Positions 1 to 8,400 of a stretch of DNA of 64,000 nt are shown here, piece by piece (the first letter of the stretch is position 1; each line of letters starts with the position of its first letter). Source of the stretch: an uncultured Fretibacterium sp. (GTDB lineage Bacteria > Synergistota > Synergistia > Synergistales > Aminobacteriaceae); NCBI GenBank assembly GCA_937915755.1, contig CALGGR010000221.1, positions 1 to 64,000 on the forward strand, read 5' to 3'. The notes beneath the pieces were generated by a model. It was not told the origin of the DNA, searched no databases, and was given only the letters and a program-made list of their open reading frames with translations. The translations under genes and the position numbers were made by a program.

Positions 1-67
1 ATCGTCCAGAGGCCTAGGACACAGCCCTTTCAAGGCTGCGACGCGGGTTCGAATCTCGCTGGGACCG
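1..67 (+). tRNA. tRNA-Glu (UUC), 5' end cut off by the window edge
   Basis: The sequence folds as the 3' nine-tenths of a tRNA. The anticodon arm is CAGCC-CTTTCAA-GGCTG, giving anticodon TTC (Glu). The T arm is GCGGG-TTCGAAT-CTCGC at 43-59, and the 3' acceptor strand TGGGACC at 60-66 is followed by discriminator G. About six bases of the 5' acceptor strand lie before base 1. No CCA is encoded. Confidence 0.93.
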
Positions 68-132
68 CTTCAGTTTTGTCAATAAGAACTAAGCAAGAAC
101 ACAAAAACCCTTTATCATAACCCGCAAGAAGA

Positions 133-154
133 CTCCAACCTCTTTAGGTGGGAG
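133..154 (+). repeat. Isolated IS200/IS605-type end hairpin
   Basis: CTCC-aa-CCT and AGG-tg-GGAG form a short hairpin with a CTTT loop, followed by GATGAATTG. This is the look of the subterminal hairpin at the right end of many IS200/IS605-family (TnpB) elements. No transposase gene is attached. It is best read as a remnant, distinct in sequence from the right end at 328-423. Confidence 0.45.
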
Positions 155-239
155 ATGAATTGTGCAAGTTAAGTTATGTGTGATATAATTCCTTTTGTTG
201 AATAACAGGAATAAGTGAATTCCGACAACAAATTGTAGT

Positions 240-423
240 TTGAATATAAATTCGGTACCTACGGTGCGTCCCTTCGGGGCTATCGTAGAACGAAGTACGC
301 TAGGAAACCTTGGCTTCGAGCCATAAACGCCTATGGAGAGGACGTAAGACACGCTGATAAACATCAGAGCGCAGACCTCGATGAAGTAGGGAGCCGCCAA
401 ATCCGTGAGGGGCGGTAGTTCAC
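240..423 (+). mobile_element. Solitary IS605-type right end (putative omega-RNA 3' region), family B copy 1
   Basis: The segment 328-423 matches the segments at 30000-30112 (other strand) and 32428-32518. All share a GAGGACGTA-like or GACGGTAAGA block, a small variable hairpin (CTGAT-aaac-ATCAG here), an ACCTC block, and a terminal GC hairpin followed by TAGTTCAC or TAGTTCGC. In TnpB-encoding IS200/IS605 elements this position is the right end and also encodes the 3' part of the omega-RNA. No tnpB is present here, so this is a remnant. The stretch 155-327 shows no gene; 424-509 holds nothing I recognise. Confidence 0.6.
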
Positions 424-509
424 AACTCCACAGCAATAAATAAAGCCGTATGCTATTTCGTAGGCTAAAAACATACGGCACAATCGGTCAAACGGGGCGT
501 ATTGACCGC

Positions 510-2402
510 TCAGTTACTCTTAAACAGCAAATTCATCAATCCCAGCACCTCATGTCCCCAATCATTCGCAGTCTTCCCTAAATCCTCCGGCGTTGGCTCA
601 TCAGTCTCACGAAGCTTCATAACCTCGCAGAGTATCGAGTTCACTTCTGGATTTTCACCAAACTCAGGCATAAAGCTCACAGCATGGAGAATCAGCCCCT
701 TTATGCTCTTACGTTCGTCCTCCGAAAGCCATGAACACAGGAAATTCCCGTAGTAATCCGGCCCGTATTGTGTCGGCAAATTCAGCGGTTTCTGTGCCTC
801 AAGCCTAAGGTTGTCATCGTCCGTAAGCGTGAAATACTCGTTCATCCTCCGGCGCAATGGCTCGAATACCCTGTCCTCGTCAGCAGCAATCGAAGCGCAC
901 GTAAACTCAAGTATGAATGACGCTACTCTGTATGCCTGCGAAAGCTGAGTGCCAGGCGCAAGCTCCGTGAATAGTACCTTGTCGCTCCAGTTATATTCAC
1001 GCCCCGAAATCCCCAAGTCCGGCAATATCTGCCAGCCCTCAACCTGTGCAGTGTCTACGATGGCTTTACGTTCCTTACCAGTCAGTTTTACATCCGGTGT
1101 TATGCTGAACTTCATCAGCTTCCCTAAATCCCCTAACGTCGCAATCAACGGCAATTCGCTTCCCTCTGGACGCAGCGTGTTGATGAAACCCTCAAAGTCC
1201 GGGCGGTCTTCTATGTTTGAGAGGTCGGGGATTCTTTCGGAGGGCTTGTTGGCCTCGAGAAATACTTCCCATGAATCAACGAGAGACTTGAAGATTGAAA
1301 GGTCCGCAAAGAAATCTGGAATCTCTACGGATTCATTGTCCTTCTTGTTGAGAGTTACTGATGGATTCGTTGGCTTGTAGGAAAGTTTCAGAGTGTTCTG
1401 GGGCTTCAGGAGGATCAGTCCGCCCTTGCAGAGTTCCTTGTAGATCGGCGTGAATTTCTGCAGAGCTTCGTCCGAATGACGAACTTGCGGCTGTCCTTCT
1501 CTATGGAGCTTCGCACATGTCCTAATAACCGTGAACGCTACGACCGACGGCAACGGAAGCATTGAGTTTGCGTAGGAGTTCAGGAGAATGTCGAGCAATC
1601 CTTCAGGAACAGCGTCCATCTTCTTGCAGAGTGCCAATAAATCTTCATCGGGCAGCCACACTTTTATCGCAAGCCACGTTATGAACCTCACCAGATTATC
1701 CTTCAGCGCGTCCCACCGAAGTAATGGGAGAAGGCGGAATGCCTCGTTTATGCACATTCCCAAGTCAAGCTTGTCGATGATCGTTCGCCTTTCAATGCCG
1801 TAGAGCCATATCGCAGGATAGCACATGTGTAACGGCGGCTGTATCCTTCCCCCTGCAAGCCATGTCAGATATATTCCGCGCTGTAACGGTGTCATTGCAA
1901 CGTATGACTCCGCGCCATCAGCGGGAAGAGGCTCGTCCTTCTGCGGGAACGCTACGGGGAGTGTAACATCTATACATGAAGGGTCTGGGGTTGCCGGCTC
2001 ACCGTTCGACCAGTAAGCCACAGGGCCGGGTACTACAATATTGTCGAGCTGAACATTCCCTGCCCGTCCGCACCATCGGAGGAGGTTCGATTTTGCCTGA
2101 GCCTGCTTCTTGGGTTCGGAGGAAAGGCCATAGGGTGAGTCTTCGCCCGCCGGGGCATGTGAGGAATACGTTGCTCCGGCAGCTCTTGCAGGGTCGGTTA
2201 CGGGTTTCGCTGAAAGCACAAAGCCTGCCTCGTCGTCGTCCTCCATGATTTCAACGTCTGGGAGGTCAAGAGATTCGGGATTTTCAGGGGTAGGAGTCGG
2301 AGTTTCGGGGTCTTCTTGGGACTGCGATGCGTTACGAGATTGCTGGCGTAAGAATGCGCCTACTGCCATTGCCACGAATAAGCCTATTACGAGGTAAATC
2401 AT
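510..2402 (-). CDS. Membrane-anchored TerB-N/TerB-like domain protein
   Basis: A 630-residue protein of unknown function. Residues 2-18 form a single hydrophobic N-terminal anchor, followed by an acidic, proline-rich linker to about residue 100. Residues 172-206 carry a RGIYLTWLAGGR motif and a YGIERR motif, the signature of the TerB-N domain. This domain is usually paired with TerB/TerB-C domains in proteins loosely linked to tellurite-resistance-type stress systems. The acidic C-terminal third is compatible with a TerB-like helical domain. A weak AGGA precedes the ATG. It is downstream of a 52-residue ORF and a DUF2156 gene on the same strand, so co-transcription is likely. No other ter genes are nearby, so a role in tellurite resistance should not be assumed. 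Confidence 0.7.
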   Translation of the reverse strand: MIYLVIGLFVAMAVGAFLRQQSRNASQSQEDPETPTPTPENPESLDLPDVEIMEDDDEAGFVLSAKPVTDPARAAGATYSSHAPAGEDSPYGLSSEPKKQAQAKSNLLRWCGRAGNVQLDNIVVPGPVAYWSNGEPATPDPSCIDVTLPVAFPQKDEPLPADGAESYVAMTPLQRGIYLTWLAGGRIQPPLHMCYPAIWLYGIERRTIIDKLDLGMCINEAFRLLPLLRWDALKDNLVRFITWLAIKVWLPDEDLLALCKKMDAVPEGLLDILLNSYANSMLPLPSVVAFTVIRTCAKLHREGQPQVRHSDEALQKFTPIYKELCKGGLILLKPQNTLKLSYKPTNPSVTLNKKDNESVEIPDFFADLSIFKSLVDSWEVFLEANKPSERIPDLSNIEDRPDFEGFINTLRPEGSELPLIATLGDLGKLMKFSITPDVKLTGKERKAIVDTAQVEGWQILPDLGISGREYNWSDKVLFTELAPGTQLSQAYRVASFILEFTCASIAADEDRVFEPLRRRMNEYFTLTDDDNLRLEAQKPLNLPTQYGPDYYGNFLCSWLSEDERKSIKGLILHAVSFMPEFGENPEVNSILCEVMKLRETDEPTPEDLGKTANDWGHEVLGLMNLLFKSN

Positions 2403-2417
2403 TATAATTCCTGCCTT

Positions 2418-2576
2418 CTATGAGAATATATAGCGCATACGGACAACCTTCACAGCTTCGTCAACATCTTTCTCCGTTAAACCATAACGTTCAGCCCAGT
2501 CTTTTGCTTCATCAAGCATAATCCTGAAACGCTCAACCAATGTATCATCGTTCCGAATCATCACAGCTTCAGCCAT
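2418..2576 (-). CDS. 52-residue conserved-looking small protein
   Basis: A short ORF with a strong AGGAGGT ribosome-binding site about six bases before its ATG. It sits between the DUF2156 gene (stop 12 bases upstream) and the TerB-like gene (start 15 bases downstream). The product is charged, predicted helical, without membrane segments or a signal peptide, and has alternating acidic and basic residues. Length and composition recall small antitoxin or regulatory proteins, but no partner toxin is visible and no family is recognised. Support rests on the ribosome-binding site and tight operon packing. Confidence 0.6.
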   Translation of the reverse strand: MAEAVMIRNDDTLVERFRIMLDEAKDWAERYGLTEKDVDEAVKVVRMRYIFS

Positions 2577-2588
2577 GTCTGCTACCTC

Positions 2589-3470
2589 CTACAATATTTC
2601 CATCTGGAACTTCTCGAGCATAAACGCCGGATTGTATGACATCTTTGCCTCTCTAAGTCCAGTTTCGCCCATATCCTCCTCGCGGTTTACCCACGTGTAC
2701 CCTTCAGCATTCTCCTTCAGGAACATGTAGTTGATGGCCTGATAGCTTCCTGCGTATTCAGGGACTGCCTTCTCGAAGCGGACATCAAGATTATCGGCAT
2801 CAAGTTCCTCCGCAATCGTGTAGGCAACGATCTTGTCGTCAACTTTCAGCATTCCTCCCTTGAACTTGAAATCACCCCAGTGTTCCAATGCGTTCTGAAT
2901 TGCCATGTCCTCGTCGTTAAGAGACGCTGCTTCGTCGGGTGTCATCGTCTGCATTCGGTGTTCTCGCCATCTCTCCTGAAACTCCATTATCTCCGCAAAA
3001 TCTTTCGGCGTTATCAGGTAATAATCCCACTCGTAGCCGTCAAGGAATGCCCTTACTCTGTTGCGTTTGTGAGCGTATGCCTTCCCCTTCAGGGCTATCA
3101 TGTCCTTCACAGCGTAGACGTATTCGTGCTGATCTCTGTCCTCCGTGAATCTTAGATTTTCACGGCCTGAGAGAATTTCCTTGACCTTAGCCGGAACATC
3201 GTAGATTATATCGCCTGAACTGAAGTTCGAGAGTTCTGCGTCCCAGTCTGTAACAGCGTCCCAGTTTCCGCATGGCCCGAACATTCCCGGCAATGGCCCT
3301 CCTGATTTCAGCCAGCATATTTCTCCGTCAGTCTCAGAAATCTCGATTGGATAGGCGTGCTGCCATGCCCATAATCCGAAGAACGAATACTCGGCATAAT
3401 GTACCGGTGATGCGTCGTAGTATCTCGTGTAAATGTCTTTGTCCTGCCATGTTAGTTTCCTGAAATTCAT
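2589..3470 (-). CDS. DUF2156 (LPG synthase C-terminal-like) protein
   Basis: A 293-residue protein resembling the stand-alone DUF2156 family, which shares the GNAT-like fold of the C-terminal domain of lysylphosphatidylglycerol synthases. Visible hallmarks are the early Trp/Tyr-rich FFGLWAW segment, a KRNRVRAFL basic helix near residue 135, and the C-terminal NREEDMGETGLREAKMSY segment near residues 260-280, which corresponds to the conserved NxExDxGxxGLRxxK motif of the family. Cytosolic, with no membrane segment. The substrate is unknown; family members are proposed to transfer aminoacyl groups from aminoacyl-tRNA. It is the first gene of a leftward cluster after the HU terminator. Confidence 0.82.
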   Translation of the reverse strand: MNFRKLTWQDKDIYTRYYDASPVHYAEYSFFGLWAWQHAYPIEISETDGEICWLKSGGPLPGMFGPCGNWDAVTDWDAELSNFSSGDIIYDVPAKVKEILSGRENLRFTEDRDQHEYVYAVKDMIALKGKAYAHKRNRVRAFLDGYEWDYYLITPKDFAEIMEFQERWREHRMQTMTPDEAASLNDEDMAIQNALEHWGDFKFKGGMLKVDDKIVAYTIAEELDADNLDVRFEKAVPEYAGSYQAINYMFLKENAEGYTWVNREEDMGETGLREAKMSYNPAFMLEKFQMEIL

Positions 3471-3496
3471 GTGTATGATTATTCCTTTCTGTACAC

Positions 3497-3530
3497 AAAA
3501 AAAGCGGCTCTCATATTCAAGGGAACCGCC
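3497..3530 (-). terminator. Rho-independent terminator after the HU gene
   Basis: Read on the minus strand, GCGGTTCCC and GAGAGCCGC-type arms (3504-3529) form a hairpin followed by seven T residues. It lies 27 bases after the stop codon of the HU gene and just before the DUF2156 gene, which separates the two units. Confidence 0.75.
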
Positions 3531-3556
3531 GTTATGCTTTGTTGCCTGGTTATGTC

Positions 3557-3850
3557 CTACTTGTTGATTGGTGCGTCGACAACGCTGTCTTTGAGGTCCT
3601 TGCCCGGTCGGAATACGGGGACTTTCTTCGCCGGGATCATTACTACCTTCGACGGATCCTGCGGGTTGCGGCCCTCTCTTGCGGCCCTCTCTCGGACTTC
3701 AAACACTCCAAACCCTACGAATGTGCATTTGTCGCCTTTCGTCAGCGCGCCCTGAATCTCGGCGAACACCTCATCCACTACGGGAGCGACATCTTTCTTT
3801 CGCATTCCGAGCTTGGTTGTGATTGAGTCAATAAGTTCTGCTTTCGTCAT
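3557..3850 (-). CDS. hup: HU family DNA-binding protein
   Basis: A 97-residue protein of normal HU length (about 90). It begins with the family N-terminus MTKAELIDSI, has the conserved GFGVFEVRERAAREGRNPQ arm region with the DNA-intercalating NP motif, and ends with the FRPGKDLKD motif. HU dimers bind and bend DNA without sequence preference and compact the nucleoid. An AGGAGGTG ribosome-binding site precedes the ATG. A promoter lies at 3882-3909 and a terminator at 3497-3530, so it forms a single-gene unit. Confidence 0.96.
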   Translation of the reverse strand: MTKAELIDSITTKLGMRKKDVAPVVDEVFAEIQGALTKGDKCTFVGFGVFEVRERAAREGRNPQDPSKVVMIPAKKVPVFRPGKDLKDSVVDAPINK

Positions 3851-3881
3851 GATTTACACCTCCTATTGAAAACTTTTCTGC

Positions 3882-3909
3882 ATTTTAACAGCTTTTGCAA
3901 ATTATGCAA
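3882..3909 (-). promoter_or_regulatory. Sigma70-type promoter for the HU gene
   Basis: On the minus strand, TTGCAT (3909-3904) and TAAAAT (3887-3882) are separated by 16 bases, about 30 bases before the HU start codon at 3850. Found by eye. Confidence 0.6.
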
Positions 3910-3989
3910 TATCTGAGGAGGCCATTTTACAGGATTTGTTGTAGAATTATCGTAGCGAAAATTATATCTTTGTATAGGGTGTGATTCCG

Positions 3990-4550
3990 ATGAATTATGT
4001 AAACTCAGTTACCATCTCAGGTCTCATTCATCACCTGAGCAAAAAGAAAAACAGCAGCTATTTCCCTTTCTCGATACGCCACGAAAATTCCTGGACTGAC
4101 GGATCAACTCGAAAAGATTTTCTCAACGCGCGAGCTTTCCGTGATGACCTCAGAGAATTTCTAGCCGGCCTCGATGAGAATACCCCCGTAATCGTCAAAG
4201 GCATCCTCCGTTCCTCAAAAGGAAGCGGCGAATTGTTCCTCGATGTTACGGAGGCAAAAACTCTCCCCGAGCTTGGAGAAGTCGTCAACAGCGTGGAGCT
4301 TTCGGGGGCATTCCACGTCATCAAGGCTCAGAATGAGGGCGTTACCGGCATCGGGAAGTATACCCGCTTCGCCGTAAAGCAGGAAGACCCGGTGAACGGC
4401 AAAGACTTCATCGTCGTCCGTGTATATGATGAAGCCATGAGGAATTTCCTCGCAGGGAAAAATGACAATGACCCCGTAAACGTTCATGGCTCTCTCAGGT
4501 CTTCAAGGGGGAGCGGTGTTAATTATGTAATGTGCGGAAAATTAGAATAG
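3990..4550 (+). CDS. Tandem OB-fold (SSB-like) protein
   Basis: A 186-residue protein made of two similar halves. Each begins VNSV-x-SG, carries a REFLAG or RNFLAG segment, and ends with the SLRSSRGSG or ILRSSKGSG loop. The pattern of beta strands and Gly-Ser loops suggests two OB folds like those in single-stranded DNA-binding proteins, without the acidic SSB tail. A role in binding single-stranded nucleic acid is inferred, not shown. The ATG at 3990 is preferred over the GTG at 3981 because the AGGG at about 3977 is better spaced from it. The RpiR gene follows after 12 bases, so they may be co-transcribed. Confidence 0.6.
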   Translation: MNYVNSVTISGLIHHLSKKKNSSYFPFSIRHENSWTDGSTRKDFLNARAFRDDLREFLAGLDENTPVIVKGILRSSKGSGELFLDVTEAKTLPELGEVVNSVELSGAFHVIKAQNEGVTGIGKYTRFAVKQEDPVNGKDFIVVRVYDEAMRNFLAGKNDNDPVNVHGSLRSSRGSGVNYVMCGKLE

Positions 4551-4562
4551 TGAGATGAGATT

Positions 4563-5432
4563 ATGGACATTCAGCGGCTTGAAGATAACATTCGCGGAAA
4601 GCTCAACAACTTTCCAGCAAAGACGAGAAGAGTAGCGGAGTACATTCTGGGTAATGCGCCAGAACTTGCATTCCATTCAATCACAGAGACTGCCGAGAAA
4701 TTAGCCGTCTCCCGCGCCCAGTTGGTCAGAGTTGCTCGAATGCTCGGCTTCGATGGCTATGCTGACCTCAAGAACAGTCTCCAGAAAAGGCTCCTTAACC
4801 AAGTCATTCCGTCAGCAAGCGACAATGTACCCGACGACACTTCTGACATTGCCCTGAGATTATGCCGTCTCGAAAAATCTAACCTGGACGAGACTTACAG
4901 AAACTTCTCCGATAACGCTGAGAACGTCCGGAAATTCTGTTCGTCTGCATTAAGCTCTGACGCAATCTACTGCATGGGGTGGGGTATATCTTCCCTTCCC
5001 GCTGAATGGCTATACACCAGGTTCGCCGAGCTTGGCCTCAAAAGCGTCCTGATGCGGAGAGGCTCTCTTTCACTCCTTGAGCAAGCACGCGGCATCGGTG
5101 AGAATGACATGCTCATAGTCTGTGAACTTCCCAGCTATGTAATCGAGGTTACTGAGGCAGCGTCGCAGATTTCTGAGAGGGGTACTACCGTTGCTGCTAT
5201 TACTGACAGCGGAGCAGCACCTGTGTGCCAGTATTCTGACATTCAGTTCTATGTAAGTGATGATTCACCGCTTTTCGGGAGCAGCCTTATAGGGTCGATG
5301 TTTACGGTGCATGTGCTGACATCAATACTTGCGAAAGAGATGGGCAATGAGGGCAAGCGTGCTTTGGAGGAGCAGAGGGACGGCCTCAACGATGAGCGCG
5401 TGTATTACCCGTCGTTCGGCTTGAGATACTAA
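4563..5432 (+). CDS. RpiR family transcriptional regulator
   Basis: A 289-residue protein with the RpiR layout. Residues 1-80 are an N-terminal helix-turn-helix domain, with the family motif of a SITETAEKLAVSRAQLVRVARMLGF-type region and DLKNSLQ after it. Residues from about 110 to 260 form a SIS (sugar isomerase) domain that in this family binds phosphosugars. Such regulators usually control sugar or amino-sugar catabolic genes nearby. Here the neighbours are rpoC and an OB-fold protein, so the target is unknown. It converges with rpoC at a shared terminator. Confidence 0.88.
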   Translation: MDIQRLEDNIRGKLNNFPAKTRRVAEYILGNAPELAFHSITETAEKLAVSRAQLVRVARMLGFDGYADLKNSLQKRLLNQVIPSASDNVPDDTSDIALRLCRLEKSNLDETYRNFSDNAENVRKFCSSALSSDAIYCMGWGISSLPAEWLYTRFAELGLKSVLMRRGSLSLLEQARGIGENDMLIVCELPSYVIEVTEAASQISERGTTVAAITDSGAAPVCQYSDIQFYVSDDSPLFGSSLIGSMFTVHVLTSILAKEMGNEGKRALEEQRDGLNDERVYYPSFGLRY

Positions 5433-5448
5433 GAAACTCACAAGCTCA

Positions 5449-5492
5449 CAAAAAACCCCCCAGCCTTTGAGACCAGGGGGGAATATTTTTAC
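5449..5492. terminator. Bidirectional terminator between rpiR-like gene and rpoC
   Basis: CCCCCC at 5456-5461 pairs with GGGGGG at 5476-5481. On the minus strand the stem is followed by six T residues (end of rpoBC). On the plus strand it is followed by AATATTTTT (end of the RpiR gene). It lies between convergent genes. Confidence 0.75.
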
Positions 5493-8400
5493 TCGTCGAA
5501 AATGTCCTTGCTCTCCAGAATTGCATCGAGGGTTGGAACTTTCTCCGTTGACTGTAACTGACTGCGCTGGGTTTGCTGCTGCATAAGTTTCTGCCTGCGG
5601 CTCTCAGCACGATTGTAGACTATGCTCCTGAACGATTCGGCCCCAGTTCCTGCTGGAATTAAGTGGCCGATTATGACGTTCTCCTTCAAGCCGCTCAGGC
5701 CATCAATCTCACCTTTCACAGCCGCTCCTGCTAATACCTGCGCTGTCTGCTGGAATGATGCAGCGCTCAGGAAGCTGTCTGTCGCAAGTGCAGCCTTCGT
5801 TATTCCGTGAATGAACGGCCTGCATTCCGGGAACTCCCGCATTCTCTGGACGAACGTGTACTCCCGGATTAAGTGCACGATTTCAGGCCTTGAGTTCGCG
5901 GCTCTCACCCATAGTTCGACAGGATCCATCGAGGCTATTTGCGCTATCGTCTCAGCCTTGATGTCAATTCCGCCCTCAAGATGGAATTTCCCATCATCTT
6001 CAGGCTCAGTGTTATTCTCATCGTCAGAAACTACGTCAGCTTCTTGCGGGACTTCTTCGTTCTCGTCAGCTTTGAAAACGCCGTTTACATAGATCTTGTT
6101 ACGGAGTTTTGCCGCCAGCATTTTTCGGAGCACGTCAATCCTTCTTATCGTCAGAACAGCTTCTCCGTCGTCAAAATCTATCTGCTCAATATCGCCGTTA
6201 GCGAGCGCGTTGATCATGGCCTCGTCGACAGTCTTGCCCGAAGATTCTCCGTTCTCAAAAACGCCCTTGCCCATCATGTTCATAGCAATCAGTGCCGAGC
6301 GAATACCGTCAACCACATCTATGTATTCGACCGCGTTCCAGACGTATATGTCGCGGATACCAGCCTGCGCGATTTTTGGCGCGTTCTCTGGCGTTATCAG
6401 CGTGTTGTTGGGGACAACGACCTTTTTCCCTTCTTTCTTAGGGATTGAGATTTCCGAAGCAAGCCACTTCTTGTCCACAAGCGCGTCTAAGTTCTCACGA
6501 TGCCTTATCCTCAATGTTACGGGGCCGTCTGCCGTTATCCTCTTCAGATCATCGCGGCTGAGGTTGATGTTCTTACGGATTTTCGCATTGTTCAGCTTTA
6601 ACTCGTTCAGTAAGCGCGCTGAGAGCATACGTTTACGGAAGGCGCTCTTCCCGATTATTACGTCGACTTCCGAGCTTCCGTGCATCACCGTGAACATCTT
6701 TACTGTTACGCCGGGTGTCAGGATTCTACGGATTACCTCCTCTGTCAAAGGCTGGCCTATGTACGGGTCAATCTCAGCGTCGGGCCTGTCCGTCGAAACA
6801 AGAACATCGCCGGCAAAATTCTCCACCGCATCATTGACACGCTTCTCATTGTCGGTGGTGATTTCCTGCTCAATTTTGGCTACTTCGTCCTCCCAGATCA
6901 TATCGCCCGCAACGTATGAAGTATCGCCTTCCTCGATTACGCGGACTTTGTTGAGAGGCGCAACCTTGCGCAGTATTACCTCGATGTGCTTGTTGTTTAT
7001 GCTCACGCCCTGTGAATGGTAGACGTACTGTATCTCGTCAACGAGCATTTTCTGGACAGCTGTGATGCCTTCGACCTCGAGCAGCTGCTGAGGGTCAATG
7101 CTCCCTTCGGTTAGAGGGGTAAGTTTCTGAACTTCCATACCTTCCTCGATACCCTCTTTGATGTCCTGACCGGAAGGGATTGCGTGGGTTACGGTATTTC
7201 CGTCCTCGTCCTCGATTATTACCTTGCGTTTCCCCTCAGTGATAACCTCCTTAACACGGCCGTCAACTCCCGCGAGTATGCAGACTTTTCGCGGCCTTCT
7301 AACTTCGAATAGCTGCTCGATTCTCGGAAGACCCTGAGTGATGTCTTCTGCGGAACGAACCCCGCCAGTGTGGAACGTTCTCATTGTGAGCTGAGTTCCG
7401 GGTTCACCAATTGACTGTGCGGCTACGACACCGACAGCTTCACCGATTGGGACGAGCTTACGCGATGAGAGGTCATGGCCGTAGCATTTCTGGCAGACAC
7501 CCTTCTTGAGAGTGCAGGCGAGGGGGCTGCGTACCCAGACTTCCTCGAAACCTGCGGCTTCAATCTTTCGGGCTAAGGCTTCGGTGATTATGTCGCCGGA
7601 TTTAACGATTACTTCACCGTCAGCTTCAATGTCATGAAGCGATGTACGTCCGGCAATTCTCTCAGCTATGCCAATCATGACTTTGCCTTCGCTGATCAGG
7701 GGTCTAATGCAGATGCCCTTGTCAGTTCCGCAGTCATGCTCGGTTATGATGAGGTCCTGAGAAACATCAACGAGCCTTCGTGTCAAGTAGCCAGACTTTG
7801 CTGTTCTAAGCGCGGTGTCAGCGAGTCCCTTCCTTGCGCCGTGAGTCGATATGAAATACTCGAGCATGTTCATGCCCTCACGGAAGTTTGCAGTTATTGG
7901 GTAGTCGATGGTCTTTCCTGTGGGGTCGGCCATGAGTCCGCGAATGCCCGCCATCTGTCCGAGCTGTCCCTTTGAACCTCGCGCTCCGCTGTCTACCATC
8001 ATTCGGACCGGGTTGTCTTCTGACATATGAGCCTGGATGCTGTCGGCAATGTTCTTCGTTGCTTCAGCCCAGAGCTTGCTCTTCTGGTCAAGATACTCGT
8101 CATAAGTGAGAAGTCCCATCTCGTAATTCTCTTTAGCCACGTCATCTTCGGCCTGAGTTACGCTGGTGATTTTGGCTTTCTCATCGGGGATTCTTACGGC
8201 CTGAACTCCGAAACTGATCCCGCTTCTTGCAGCCCAGTGATAGCCGAGCGACTTTATGTCGTCAAGAAGCGCAACAACGCCTGGTCTGTCAACTTTGTCA
8301 TAGGCATCATCGAGGAGCCTTCCGATTCTCTTTTTGCCGAACTGTTCATTGACGAATCTCAGAGGCTCAGGGATTTTCGTGTTGAACATTACTCGGCCGG

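Noticed and set aside
89..481. 130-residue open frame on the minus strand beside tRNA-Glu
   Set aside because: It overlaps the IS605 right-end remnant with its hairpins, has no ribosome-binding site and no protein-like pattern.
510..2402. Tellurite-resistance operon
   Set aside because: Only a TerB-N-like protein is present; terC, terD, terE or telA genes were not found.
6096..7022. 308-residue open frame antisense to rpoC
   Set aside because: Ser/Ile-rich shadow of the RpoC codons, with no ribosome-binding site.
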